The notes: generated by a model from the letters alone, not told the origin. A DNA stretch of 64,000 bases from Streptomyces colonosanans (GCF_001866645.1 NZ_MLYP01000036.1:35597-99596), one strand, 5' to 3'; shown: positions 31,566 through 39,928, counted from the stretch's first letter. Translations and numbers: made by a program.

Positions 31566-32921
31566 TCACATGCTCGGAATGAGCTTCGCGGCGACGAGGG
31601 TGTTGTACACACCTTCAAGGTGAGAGGTCTGGGTCCGGGCAGGGTTGTCGCCCTTGGAGACGGGGACGACAACACCGGCCAGCGGGTCGTCATCGCGTGG
31701 ATGTTCCAGGGTCAGGACCTCTCCGATGCCGGGGGCGGCGTTGTCGCGGGCGGTGAGCGGGGGCAGGCCCCAGCGCTGTTCGATCGTCTTGAGCACCGAG
31801 GTGTGGTCCAACGGCACGCTGTCATCGGGGACACGGAAGACGGTCCCGGGCTCGATGAGGGGGGAGACCAGCACCGTAGGCACCCGTAGCCCGAACCGGC
31901 TGAAGTCGAAGTCGAACTCCACGCCTTTGATGTTGTCGGGCGGCGTCGCGCCGGCGGGTGGAGGTACATGGTCGTAACAGCCGCCGTGCTCGTCGTAGGT
32001 GATGACCAGCAAGGTCTTGGCCCAGTCCGGTCCGCCGCGCAGCGCCTGGTAGGTGTCGTAGACGAACTGTTCGCCGGAGGCGACGTCATCGTTGGGGTGT
32101 TGGCTGTTTCCGCTGTAGCCCCAGGAGGGCTCCAGGAAGGTGAACGCGGGCAGCGAGCCGTTGGCTGCGGCGTTCTTGAAGTCCATGAAGTGGCCGAAGT
32201 GCCGTTTGTCGGCCTGATGGGCGTCGGGGAAGTCGGCGGGGGTCAGCGGCAACTTGTTGTAGCCGTAGACCATCCAGTCAGTGTTGTTGTCACTGAGCCG
32301 GCCGAAAATACTCGGCGTGTCGAACATGGGCCTTTTCGTCTTTTTCACCAGATCCATGCTGGTCTTGTCGATCAGGTAGCCCAGGCTGGTCCCGGCGAGG
32401 GCGAAAGCCCGGTTGGGCAGGGTCTGGGTCGGCACCGAGCAGTACCACTGGTCGCACACCGCAAAGCCGCGGGCCAATCCGGACAGCACCGGCACCCCTT
32501 CCGGGGTGAAGCAGCCCATGATGTCGCTCGGGGTGACACCCGGGGAGTTGCCTCTCCGCTTCGGAAGCATCTCCGCGTAGTCGGTGACGAAGCCTTCGTT
32601 GGTCGCGGCGGGGGTGGGTGTGGGCGGATCGGCTGTGCCGAACAACTGGATGTTGACTCGGTCGAACTCCTCCCCGGGGATGGAGCCCGGCATGAAGTAC
32701 GCCCCGGGTTTGGCCGGGTCGATCCGGAAGACGGTGACCTTGCTGCCGTTCCCGTCCGGGTTGGACTCGGTGCCGGTCAAGCCTTCGAAGGGCTGGCCTG
32801 ACGGGGTGCGGTTGCCCTGGTCGGTGTAGAGGAACCCGAGCATGTTGTCGAGGGAGCGGTTTTCCAGCATGAGGACCACGAGATGGTCTATCCGGCTCAG
32901 AAGTGTGGAATCCGATGTCAT
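31566..32921 (-). CDS. phosphoesterase (phospholipase C/acid phosphatase-like family)
   Basis: A 451-residue alkaline-phosphatase-fold phosphoesterase. The opening metal-site motif is HLVVLMLENRSLDNMLG, and later ones are TYDEHGGCYDHVPPP and VPTVLVSPLIEPG. Family members hydrolyse phospholipid head groups or other phosphate esters. ATG 32921 has GGGAGGTG five bases upstream. Unlike most relatives, which carry a twin-arginine signal, this protein starts directly with the catalytic domain, so it is probably cytoplasmic or exported atypically. It is divergent from the M4 protease gene. Confidence 0.9.
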   Translation of the reverse strand: MTSDSTLLSRIDHLVVLMLENRSLDNMLGFLYTDQGNRTPSGQPFEGLTGTESNPDGNGSKVTVFRIDPAKPGAYFMPGSIPGEEFDRVNIQLFGTADPPTPTPAATNEGFVTDYAEMLPKRRGNSPGVTPSDIMGCFTPEGVPVLSGLARGFAVCDQWYCSVPTQTLPNRAFALAGTSLGYLIDKTSMDLVKKTKRPMFDTPSIFGRLSDNNTDWMVYGYNKLPLTPADFPDAHQADKRHFGHFMDFKNAAANGSLPAFTFLEPSWGYSGNSQHPNDDVASGEQFVYDTYQALRGGPDWAKTLLVITYDEHGGCYDHVPPPAGATPPDNIKGVEFDFDFSRFGLRVPTVLVSPLIEPGTVFRVPDDSVPLDHTSVLKTIEQRWGLPPLTARDNAAPGIGEVLTLEHPRDDDPLAGVVVPVSKGDNPARTQTSHLEGVYNTLVAAKLIPSM

Positions 32922-33123
32922 CTGGCACCTCCCGCAGATCGCGCGGGCTGGAGGGGCGAGGCCCCCACCGGCCTCGGCCGTGGCCTCTGTTACCACCGTA
33001 GAACGAAGGCCCATACCTCGCTCGACGGCCCCGCGCACGCGGAAGGTGCCGCCCTGTACACCATGCTGGCGAATCCAGCCCACAGACCGGGAGAGCCGCC
33101 CCGTGCCAGGGGACCAACGCACT

Positions 33124-34164
33124 ATGAAGAACCACTCATGCGTCTGCACCATCGTCCCGCCGCACATCATCGACGCTCTGGCGCAATGCGGCGATCCCGA
33201 ACTGCGCGAGATCGGCCGGCGTAGCGGGGAACTCGACCGGCAGCACCGCCAGCAACGGCTACAGGCGGCCCTCGCCGCGCCGGGGGCCGCTGCTGACCAT
33301 CCCGACCGCACCATCTTCGACGCCAGCCACCGCACGAACCTGCCGGGCAATCGCATCAGACGCGAGCAGGACCCGCCGACCGCCGACCCGGCCGACAACG
33401 AGGCATACGACGGCCTGGGGGCCACTTTCACGTTCTACTACGAGGTCTTCCAGCGTCGTTCCGTAGACAACGCCGGGCTGCCCCTTGACGCGTCCGTCCA
33501 TTACGGCCGTAACTACCTCAACGCCTTCTGGAACGGCCAGCAGATGGTCTTCGGCGACGGGGACGGCAGAACCCTCCAGAACTTCACCGGATGCCTGGAC
33601 GTCATCGCGCACGAACTCACCCACGGCGTTACGCAGTACTCGGGGGGCCTGGACTACCAGGGCCAGTCCGGCGCGCTCAACGAGTCGATCTCCGACGTAT
33701 TCGGCTCCCTGACCAAGCAGTACGCCCTGCGGCAGACCGCCGAAGAGGCCGACTGGCTGATCGGAGCAGGAGTTCTCGCTCGCGGTATCAACGGCGTGGC
33801 ACTGCGCTCCATGAAGGCACCCGGCACCGCCTACAACGACCCGCTGTTCGGCAAGGACCCCCAGCCTGCGGTGATGGACGACTACGTGGACACCAAGCTC
33901 GACTCCGGCGGGGTGCACATCAACTCGGGAATCCCCAATCACGCGTTCTACATCGTGGCCGACGCCCTGGGCGGCTATGCCTGGGAGCAGGCCGGACACA
34001 TCTGGTACCAGACCCTCGTCTCAGGCACCCTGCCCTCCGACGCCGACTTCGCCACCTTCGCGCGTGCCACCATTGAAGCCGCCCACTCCCTGTACGGGGC
34101 CGGAGCCGAGGAAGACGCAGTACGCAAGGCATGGGGCCAGGTCGGCGTCAACAGCAACGGCTGA
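33124..34164 (+). CDS. M4 family metalloprotease, protealysin type
   Basis: A 346-residue zinc protease. The motif HELTH is at 163-167 with the third ligand Glu187 in NESISDVFG, and the late active-site His is in NSGIPNHAFY. There is no signal peptide; instead a short propeptide of about 50 residues begins with CTIVPPHIIDALA, the mark of protealysin-like enzymes. The next gene encodes an emfourin-type inhibitor, as in known protealysin operons. Activity is therefore probably intracellular or released without the Sec route. Confidence 0.93.
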   Translation: MKNHSCVCTIVPPHIIDALAQCGDPELREIGRRSGELDRQHRQQRLQAALAAPGAAADHPDRTIFDASHRTNLPGNRIRREQDPPTADPADNEAYDGLGATFTFYYEVFQRRSVDNAGLPLDASVHYGRNYLNAFWNGQQMVFGDGDGRTLQNFTGCLDVIAHELTHGVTQYSGGLDYQGQSGALNESISDVFGSLTKQYALRQTAEEADWLIGAGVLARGINGVALRSMKAPGTAYNDPLFGKDPQPAVMDDYVDTKLDSGGVHINSGIPNHAFYIVADALGGYAWEQAGHIWYQTLVSGTLPSDADFATFARATIEAAHSLYGAGAEEDAVRKAWGQVGVNSNG

Positions 34165-34190
34165 CCCACACGCCCACGCAGAGGAGCCCC

Positions 34191-34457
34191 ATGCGTATCC
34201 GTGTGACCCGCAGCGGCGGCCTCGCCGGTCTCACCCGCCACGCCGAGGTGGAGACCGGCGACCGCCCTGAGACGGCCGAACTGGAACGCCTCGCCACGGA
34301 GGCGGTCGCCGCCGGCCACCCTGAGCCGCCTCCCGGCGTCCCCGACGGCTTCCACTACGAGATCACGGTGGATGACCACACCGCACACTGCGCCGACCCT
34401 CACCTGACGAACGCCCAACGCGAACTGATCCAACACCTGCTCCGCGAAGGCGCCTGA
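34191..34457 (+). CDS. emfourin-like inhibitor of the M4 protease
   Basis: An 88-residue protein, 26 bases after the protease stop, with GAGGAG before its ATG. The start MRIRVTRSGGLAGLTRHAEV, the central PDGFHYEITVDD and the end AQRELIQHLL match the emfourin family of slow-binding inhibitors encoded beside protealysin-like proteases. It presumably holds the neighbour inactive inside the cell. Confidence 0.85.
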   Translation: MRIRVTRSGGLAGLTRHAEVETGDRPETAELERLATEAVAAGHPEPPPGVPDGFHYEITVDDHTAHCADPHLTNAQRELIQHLLREGA

Positions 34458-34630
34458 GCCAAGAGCGGAGGTGATGTCCCGTAGTTGCGGCATGCTCCAA
34501 CTGGTGCCGCGCACCCACGGCGGCTCCACCGCCCCGTCCGCCGGGCCGGCCATCTGCCGGCCCGACGGCTGCCCGCTCGGACGATCCCGCGGACACCAGT
34601 ACTGAAGAGGCCGCGGCATTCCTCCGGTAC

Positions 34631-35065
34631 TTGCGTCAACTCTTCGCGGCGCTCGTCCACCGCTGGTGTCCCGCGCGCATGCTGCACCGGCTCGTTCCAC
34701 CGGTCCTCCGGGACGGCAGGCCGCTCGCCGAGCCGCTGACGCCGCGCGAGGAGGAGGAGGAGGAGGAGGTCGCGGCGCTGGTTGCCGGGGGGCTGTCCAA
34801 CACCGACATCGGCGAAGAGCTGTTCATCTCGCTCACCACCGTCAAGTCCCATGTGGTCAGCCTTCAGCGCAAGTTGGCCGCCCGTAACCGGGTCGGCATC
34901 GCCGCCCGGGCCTGGGAGTCGGTCTGGGGGCGGTTGGGCGTCCCTGATCAGCCGGATCAAGGACGCCCGACAGTGCCATGGGGGCGGACTGCGTCGGCGA
35001 GGGCCGAGCGCTTGCAGGCACTGCCCCAGCTCCTACCGGATGAATTGACGTGCTCCTCGGGTTGA
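34631..35065 (+). pseudogene. LuxR-type regulator fragment with (GAG)7 tract
   Basis: The frame encodes a clear LuxR helix-turn-helix (GLSNTDIGEELFISLTTVKS, HVVSLQRKLAARNRVGIAARAWE), but the receiver or sensor part is missing and the upstream text is unrelated. In helix one the usual LTPREREVL reads LTPR followed by seven Glu, encoded by seven GAG triplets in a row (34748-34768), a triplet expansion. The last codons run into the end of the TnpB element, which supplies the stop. It is probably non-functional; a free DNA-binding domain is the alternative. Confidence 0.6.
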
Positions 35066-35200
35066 AGCCCGAGGATTCTGGCCGTCCCGCGGGTTGCTGT
35101 GCCGCTACGCGGCACGGTTTCCGTGTGGGATTCCCTGGCTTCCTGTTTCTTCACGCTGTGCCAGAACGGGTTCTGGTCTTACCGGCGCTCCGCAGGCTGT
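35045..35200 (-). ncRNA. predicted omega (guide) RNA of TnpB
   Basis: In this class the guide RNA overlaps the tnpB 3' end and runs to the element end. The region holds the stem TGCCGCTACGCGGCA and the terminal hairpin at 35055-35074, both conserved by compensating changes in the second copy at 13428-13595. The expected guide is the sequence just outside, TTCATCCGGTAGGAGCTGGG (35044 down to 35025). The 5' limit is a guess. Confidence 0.55.
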
Positions 35201-36328
35201 CACCGCCAGTCCGGCGGCCGATTTCACGTTCTTCGCGGCGTTGTGGTCCCGGTCGTGGACCGTGCCGCAGGCGGTGCAGGTCCATTCCCGCACGTGCAGG
35301 GGTTTGGGGCCGTCGTGGTGGCCGCAGATGGAGCACACCTGGCTGGTGGGCTCGAACCTGCCGATCTTCACGAAGGTCCGCCCGTACCGGGCCGCCTTGT
35401 ACTCCAGCATGCCCACGAACTGGGACCAACCCGCATCGTGGACACTCTTGGCCAGCCGCGTACGCGCCAAGCCTTTGACCACCAGGTCCTCCACGGCCAC
35501 CGCTTGGTTCTCACGGATCAGCCGAGTGGACAACTGGTGGTGGAACTCACGGCGCGCGTCGGCCACTTTTGCGTGGGCGCGGGCGACCTTCAGGCGGGCC
35601 TTGGCCCGGTTCTTCGATCCCTTCTGCTTGCGGGACAACTCCCGCTGTGCCTTCTTGAACTTCTTCTCCGCGCGGCGCAGGAACCGCGGGGAGTCGATCT
35701 TCGTGCCGTCGGACAGGACGGCGAAGTGGGTCAGTCCGAGGTCGATGCCGATGCTCTGGTCGGCCTGGGGCATGCGGGCCGCGTCGGCGGCGGGGTCGGT
35801 GTCGATGACGAAAGAGGCGAAGTACCGGCCCGCAGCGTCCTTGATCACGGTGACGCTGGACGGGACAGCCGGCAGGGTGCGAGACCACTTCACCCGCACC
35901 TCACCGATCTTCGGCAGGTTCAGCCGCCCGGACGGTGTGAGGGACCAGCGGGCGTTTGCGGTGAACCGGATCGACTGCCGTGCGTCCTTACGGGACTTCA
36001 TGCGCGGCGCGCCCAGCTTCGGTCCCTTGCGTTCGCCTTTCAGCGAGGCGAAGAAGTTGCGACAGGCGCTCTCGGCGTCCCGCAGGGACTGCTGCAGCAC
36101 CACTGCGGAGACCTCGCCCAGCCAGGACCGCTCGGCGGTCTGTTTGGCCCGGGTGATCAGGGTGCGGGACAGGTCCGCGGCCTTCGGGAACGGCAGGCCC
36201 TGCCTACGGGCGTCCTCGCGGGCGCGTACCGCGTCGTTGAACACGACACGAGCGCACCCGAACGCCCTGGCCAGCGCAGTGCGCTGGCCTGGCCGCGGGT
36301 ACAAGCGGAAGCTGTACCGAAGCTGCAC
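35105..36328 (-). CDS. tnpB: RNA-guided endonuclease TnpB
   Basis: A 407-residue protein, full length for the family. The split RuvC site is complete: Asp196 in GIDLGLTHFA, Glu280 in AVAVEDLVVKG and Asp361 in DRDHNAAKN. The zinc finger Cys332/Cys335/Cys351/Cys354 (CSIC, CTAC) is intact, and the N-terminal RNA-binding region begins LRYSFRLYPRPGQ. GTG 36328 is the likely start. It should be an active nuclease guided by the element's own RNA. The partner TnpA survives only as a fragment on the other strand, so the element cannot move by itself. Confidence 0.93.
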   Translation of the reverse strand: MQLRYSFRLYPRPGQRTALARAFGCARVVFNDAVRAREDARRQGLPFPKAADLSRTLITRAKQTAERSWLGEVSAVVLQQSLRDAESACRNFFASLKGERKGPKLGAPRMKSRKDARQSIRFTANARWSLTPSGRLNLPKIGEVRVKWSRTLPAVPSSVTVIKDAAGRYFASFVIDTDPAADAARMPQADQSIGIDLGLTHFAVLSDGTKIDSPRFLRRAEKKFKKAQRELSRKQKGSKNRAKARLKVARAHAKVADARREFHHQLSTRLIRENQAVAVEDLVVKGLARTRLAKSVHDAGWSQFVGMLEYKAARYGRTFVKIGRFEPTSQVCSICGHHDGPKPLHVREWTCTACGTVHDRDHNAAKNVKSAAGLAVTACGAPVRPEPVLAQREETGSQGIPHGNRAA

Positions 36329-36398
36329 ACCGAGGACTCTACGTACCTGAGTTATGGCGGAGATGCAGAATATCCGGATCGGTCGGCAGTGATTTTTC

Positions 36399-36911
36399 GT
36401 GATGCATGTTCACTGGGACTTTGTGACCGAGTTCCGGTACAAGGTGTTCACGGATGATCATCTGTGGTGCATGAAGGAGATCATGCGGGCGGTACCGGAC
36501 ATCGAAAGCGACCCGCCCCATGTGAAGCCCTTTCCGGCTCCGCCGGAAAACCACCGCGCCGCTCCGCGTCGCGCCTTCAGGTTCGCTTCACCACCGGGAC
36601 GCGACTTCACCGCGTCCTGTCCGAACGAGTGGTGGGTCGCCGACTTCACCTATGTCGCGACCTGGTCCGGGATGGTCTACGTCGCCTTCGTCGTGGACGT
36701 GTTCTCCCGGGCGATCGTCGGCTGGTCGGCCGCCACCAGCAAGCGGGCCAAAGGACACCACCAACCAGCGTGGCCGTGCGTTTCACGCGTTCTGGCTGGC
36801 GCGTACGCAGCTGGACCAAGGCGAGCTCGACCAGGCGTGCCACACGGCCACGCAAGCACTGGAGACCGCTTCGATGGTGGCCTCCGAGCGAGTATCCGGT
36901 CATCTCCGTGA
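36399..36911 (+). pseudogene. chimeric frame: IS200 TnpA start joined to IS3-type transposase core
   Basis: One open frame of 170 codons joins two unrelated transposases. Codons 1-32 (WDFVTEFRYKVFTDDHLW, EIMRAV) are the N-terminus of IS200/IS605 TnpA without its HUH and Tyr motifs. Codons about 75-120 (NEWWVADFTYVATWSGMVYV, AFVVDVFSRAIVGW) are the first half of an IS3-family DDE core with two of three acidic residues. A GC-rich hairpin (36528-36547) lies at the join. Neither part can be active. Confidence 0.7.
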
Positions 36912-37005
36912 GTTCTGCGACCAGTTGACGCCGCACGGGCAGGAGCCCGTAGCGCTGACCTTCGAGGCACGGCTACGGGAACTTCTTCCACCGGTCAGCG
37001 GATTG
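36766..37005 (+). pseudogene. C-terminal remnant of an XRE/TPR-type regulator
   Basis: In the +1 frame relative to the transposase chimera the text reads FHAFWLARTQLDQGELDQAC, HTATQALETASMVASERVSG, HLREFCDQL. This is the helical repeat tail seen at the end of many streptomycete helix-turn-helix regulators. The DNA-binding part is absent, replaced by the IS3 fragment. It marks the broken target gene at this insertion hot spot. Confidence 0.5.
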
Positions 37006-37113
37006 CTTCACCCGGTCCCTCTCGATCGGTCTCCAGGGTCTCAGACCGATCAAAAGGCGGGCACAAGTCCGGCCCCTTTCGCGTCTGTCAGACGCGATGG
37101 CCACACGCCGTTG

Positions 37114-38121
37114 TCAGGTAGTGGGCTCGGAAAGGTTGGTCGCGTCGAGTGCTGGGCGGATGGCCTTGGCGAGGCGCGTGCCGTCGCCGGTGGCCCAGAA
37201 GTGCAGGTAGAAAAGGCGTGGCTGGTCGTTCAGCATGTGGTTGTGGAGCTCGACGATGTCGATGCCGCCGCGCCGCAGGGCGCGGATGACCTTGTTCACC
37301 TCGTCGGCCGTCATGACGAAGTCGCCGTTGATTGCGGCCTTGCGGTCACCAAGGGGCTGGAAGTTGACCGCGGTGGCAATACCCAGGGCCGGGGGCAGGA
37401 CGTGCCGGCCGTCGGTGACGGTGTCCCGGCGGGGGATGGAGAACTTGTAGATGCCGCCGTCGGCGGTGCCCTTGCGGCCCATGGCGTTGTCGATGGCGGC
37501 GGTATCCAGGTCGATGCGCGGCTGAGTCGGCTTGGACGGTGACGCGGCCGGGATGCTTGTGGCCGCGAGGGCTTCCTTGAGGCCGCGGGCGAGGGTGACG
37601 GGATCGCCCATCCCGTGGATGTGGGTCCACCAGATGGCAGGGGATTGCTGCAAGAGGTGCTTGTGGAGCGCTGTCTGCTCGATGCCCGCCTTCTGCAGAG
37701 CATCCGTGACCTTTTGCAGTTCGTCCTCGGTGACCACAAGGTCGCCCATCATCATGGCGTCGTCGCGGTACTTGGCGAAGTTTACGTACCCGCCGAGCAA
37801 GAGACCCCCTTTGATCTGCACGCCCTTGCTGGTGACCTTGAGGTCCGTGCGAGGCAACGCGACGTGGTAGACGGTTCCACCCATCAGCGACCCGGTGCGG
37901 CCAAGAGCGTCGGCGACCGACTTCCAGTCGGATCCCTTGGTGGGCAGCGGAGCGGAAGGCTGCGAGGTGGGATCGGCGCCCGAGTCGGATATGGAGGTCT
38001 GCGGGGCCCCTACGGTCGCCGAGGCCCCCGTGAAGCCGGAACCGGCCACGATCAGCGTGGATGTCGTCAGCAGGGTCAGTGCCAGCCCGCCGAGGTTCGA
38101 AGAACGCCATGTGCGAGGCAT
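37114..38121 (-). CDS. secreted DUF1259 (LppY/LpqO-like) protein
   Basis: A 335-residue protein with a signal peptide (basic MPRTWR, hydrophobic 10-35, Ala-rich cleavage region near 34). It has two tandem DUF1259 domains, each with the pattern ..GG.YKFSIPR/..GGTVYHVALPR.., VNF, GDFVMTADEVNKVIRALR / GDLVVTEDELQKVTDAL and a late LH.H..N motif. No lipobox Cys is obvious. The family is secreted or surface-bound and its function is unknown. It is transcribed alone, just inside the tRNA-Gly scar. Confidence 0.9.
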   Translation of the reverse strand: MPRTWRSSNLGGLALTLLTTSTLIVAGSGFTGASATVGAPQTSISDSGADPTSQPSAPLPTKGSDWKSVADALGRTGSLMGGTVYHVALPRTDLKVTSKGVQIKGGLLLGGYVNFAKYRDDAMMMGDLVVTEDELQKVTDALQKAGIEQTALHKHLLQQSPAIWWTHIHGMGDPVTLARGLKEALAATSIPAASPSKPTQPRIDLDTAAIDNAMGRKGTADGGIYKFSIPRRDTVTDGRHVLPPALGIATAVNFQPLGDRKAAINGDFVMTADEVNKVIRALRRGGIDIVELHNHMLNDQPRLFYLHFWATGDGTRLAKAIRPALDATNLSEPTT

Positions 38122-38285
38122 GGAGCCTCCTCTGAGTCGAGAGCTACCCCTTGCTCACCGTAACCACGCACCTACCGACAATCCTTGGCAGGCATGGCGT
38201 ATGGGTGAAAGCGTCCCGGCCCGAAGATGCCACGAAACGCGGCCGTTCGTGCAGGTCAGCGCTCGAACAAGACCGCAAATGATCG

Positions 38286-38333
38286 CAGCTTCCCAAGCTG
38301 AGAGCGCGAGTTCGATTCTCGTCACCCGCTCCA
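38286..38333 (+). other. 3' half of a tRNA-Gly(CCC) gene: attachment-site scar
   Basis: The sequence contains the anticodon arm CAGCTTCCCAAGCTG (anticodon CCC), the T-arm GCGAGTTCGATTCTCGT and the acceptor 3' strand CACCCGCTCCA, matching streptomycete tRNA-Gly(CCC). The 5' half (acceptor GCGGGTG, D-arm) is absent upstream. Integrative elements recombine in tRNA 3' halves and leave exactly such a copy at one edge; the intact gene would lie at the other edge, to the left, and I do not see it in the window. Confidence 0.75.
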
Positions 38334-38338
38334 CAGAA

Positions 38339-38365
38339 AAACCCCAGGTCAGCGACCTGGGGTTT
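38339..38365 (+). terminator. terminator of the original tRNA-Gly gene
   Basis: AAACCCCAGGTC pairs perfectly with GACCTGGGGTTT around an AGC loop, six bases after the tRNA 3' half. It shows that the native downstream side of the tRNA locus lies to the right. Confidence 0.85.
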
Positions 38366-38400
38366 GTTCGTTGTCTAGGTCAATCTCACTCCCATGCCGC

Positions 38401-38865
38401 CTACGTGGCTCCGCCGGCAGCAGCCTGTGCGAGGGAGGCGCGCGCCGTACGCCGGTTTCTTGCAGCCCGCAGCCCCAGGAAGGCCAGCAGCCCGAACGGT
38501 GACAGCAGGATCGTGAGGACCAGCAACGGCCCCATCAGCAGGGCGGAGAAGCCCAGCCGCCTGCCCTCCAGGTACATCCACTGCCCGATCAGCAGATCCC
38601 AGGCGATGACCTGTGCCCAGACGGCTCCCGCCCCGTTCGCCAGGGCCGCCAGCTCGCGGAAGGTGTCGAGGTCCGGGCTGCTGACCGCGCTCCAGAGTTC
38701 GGGGAACACCGGAACCGCGAGCCCGAGGTAGACGAAGAGTACGGGCACCACGGTCCACGGCGATCCGGCGATGCGGGCAGTCGGGCCCCACGCCGGCGCG
38801 AAGATCATGAGCAGCCAGACGGGTGCGGCCAACCAGAAGGAAAGCTCGAAGAGGAATCCGGTCAT
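38401..38865 (-). CDS. ABA4-like membrane protein
   Basis: A 154-residue protein with four membrane segments. The text FELSFWLAAPVWLLMIFAP, then VIAWDLLIGQWMYLEGRR and a late ..GLLAFLG.. end, matches the ABA4-like (DUF4281) family, related to plant ABA4 but without known bacterial function. Its ATG overlaps the stop of the upstream gene (ATGA at 38862-38865), so the two are translated together. Confidence 0.85.
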   Translation of the reverse strand: MTGFLFELSFWLAAPVWLLMIFAPAWGPTARIAGSPWTVVPVLFVYLGLAVPVFPELWSAVSSPDLDTFRELAALANGAGAVWAQVIAWDLLIGQWMYLEGRRLGFSALLMGPLLVLTILLSPFGLLAFLGLRAARNRRTARASLAQAAAGGAT

Positions 38866-39872
38866 GACATGAGTTCCTTCGAGACGGAGGCGCCTGCGGC
38901 GTCAGTCGCCTTGTACGAGGAAGGCGTCCGGGCTACCCGCAAGGATCCGTACGTCCCGAGCGTGACGGTCAGCAGGATCAGGCCGGCCACCCCCAGCGTC
39001 GCCCCGTCCGGATGGATCAGCGGCTGGCCTCGCAATGCCTGCCAAAGGACCACCGCGAAGACGGCGGTGTATGCCCCCGAAGCGAGCAGCACCAGGCGCA
39101 ACCGAACCCGATCGTCGGCGAGGCGGGCGAAACGCGGTGCGAGCACGGTCAGCACCATGACCATTGACGGCAGGAGTTGGAGCGCGTGCATACCGACGAA
39201 GTGCGGGATCCGTAGATCGCCGCCAGCCGTGGACCAGCCGGTCAGGGGCATCGAGGAACCGCCGTCCGGCACGCCCACACTGTGCGCGCCGACCACCTTC
39301 GAGACGCCACGCCGCTGCCCCGGTGCGGGCTGGGTCATCAGGAAGCCAACAGCGGCCCCGGCCAGGGCCAGGACGATGCCGGAGCGCATCGCCCAAGCGG
39401 ATGCGCGGTCGGCGATTCGGGCGCGGAGCAGCAGCACGGCGAGGACGAGCGTGGCCGTCCACAGGATGACGACCGTGACGGCCATCGTGTTGAACAGGGC
39501 CGCGTCGAAGGGGGTTTCGTAGTTGAAGTGGCTGCGCTTTCCGCGTGCGGCCTGCCCCGTGATGATCACCATCTCGACGAGGCTCGCCAGCGCGATGACG
39601 GCCCCCGCCCACCATCCCACGCGTCGGCCGCTGGGGAGGAAAGACAGCATCCAGGCCAAGGAGAGGCTGTACGCCACGAACGAGACCGAGAACTTGAACG
39701 GCTTGGCCCAGAGCGGCGCGCCCGCCAGGACGCGGTCGTCGACCACGAGTCCCACCGCGGACATGACCGCCATCGCCGCCGAGAACAGCACCAGCGGTCG
39801 GTGCCATGACCGCCATGGCGCCGAAGACGACCACTGCGGCGCAGGCCACGAGGACACGCGTAAGGAAATCAC
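38862..39872 (-). CDS. hypothetical polytopic membrane protein, MerR-linked
   Basis: A 336-residue protein with about eight membrane segments and no catalytic motif that I recognise; distinctive text is APLWAKPFKFSVSFVAYSLS near the start and a central GVPDGGSSMPLTGWSTAGGD loop. GTG 39872 is chosen because GGGAGG lies a few bases upstream. The first gene of a two-gene operon with the ABA4-like protein, it is divergent from merR with two palindromic sites in the shared promoter, so it is the likely target of that regulator. Confidence 0.75.
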   Translation of the reverse strand: MISLRVSSWPAPQWSSSAPWRSWHRPLVLFSAAMAVMSAVGLVVDDRVLAGAPLWAKPFKFSVSFVAYSLSLAWMLSFLPSGRRVGWWAGAVIALASLVEMVIITGQAARGKRSHFNYETPFDAALFNTMAVTVVILWTATLVLAVLLLRARIADRASAWAMRSGIVLALAGAAVGFLMTQPAPGQRRGVSKVVGAHSVGVPDGGSSMPLTGWSTAGGDLRIPHFVGMHALQLLPSMVMVLTVLAPRFARLADDRVRLRLVLLASGAYTAVFAVVLWQALRGQPLIHPDGATLGVAGLILLTVTLGTYGSLRVARTPSSYKATDAAGASVSKELMS

Positions 39873-39889
39873 GACTACCTCCCATGAGC

Positions 39890-39928
39890 GGATAGTGGCA
39901 CTATCCGCCATCCGATAGCGCCACTATC
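39890..39928. promoter_or_regulatory. divergent operator region, two palindromes
   Basis: GGATAGTG-G-CACTATCC (39890-39906) is a perfect palindrome, and GATAGCGCCACTATC (39914-39928) is an imperfect copy eight bases further. They lie between the divergent membrane-protein operon and the MerR gene, as expected for MerR-family control of both promoters. Confidence 0.6.

Larger units (their letters stand above)
35045..36398 (-). mobile_element. TnpB-encoding IS200/IS605-type element
   Basis: The right end is at 35045-35074 on the minus strand: hairpin CCTCGGG/CCCGAGG followed by AGCACGTCAA. The same ACGTCAA end closes the remnant at 13428. The left limit is not clear and is placed before the TnpA remnant. 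Such elements move as single strands, and their right-end RNA guides TnpB to the donor site. Confidence 0.7.

Noticed and set aside
38250..38333. A complete tRNA-Gly(CCC) gene.
   Set aside because: The 5' acceptor strand and D-arm are absent, so only the 3' half is present.
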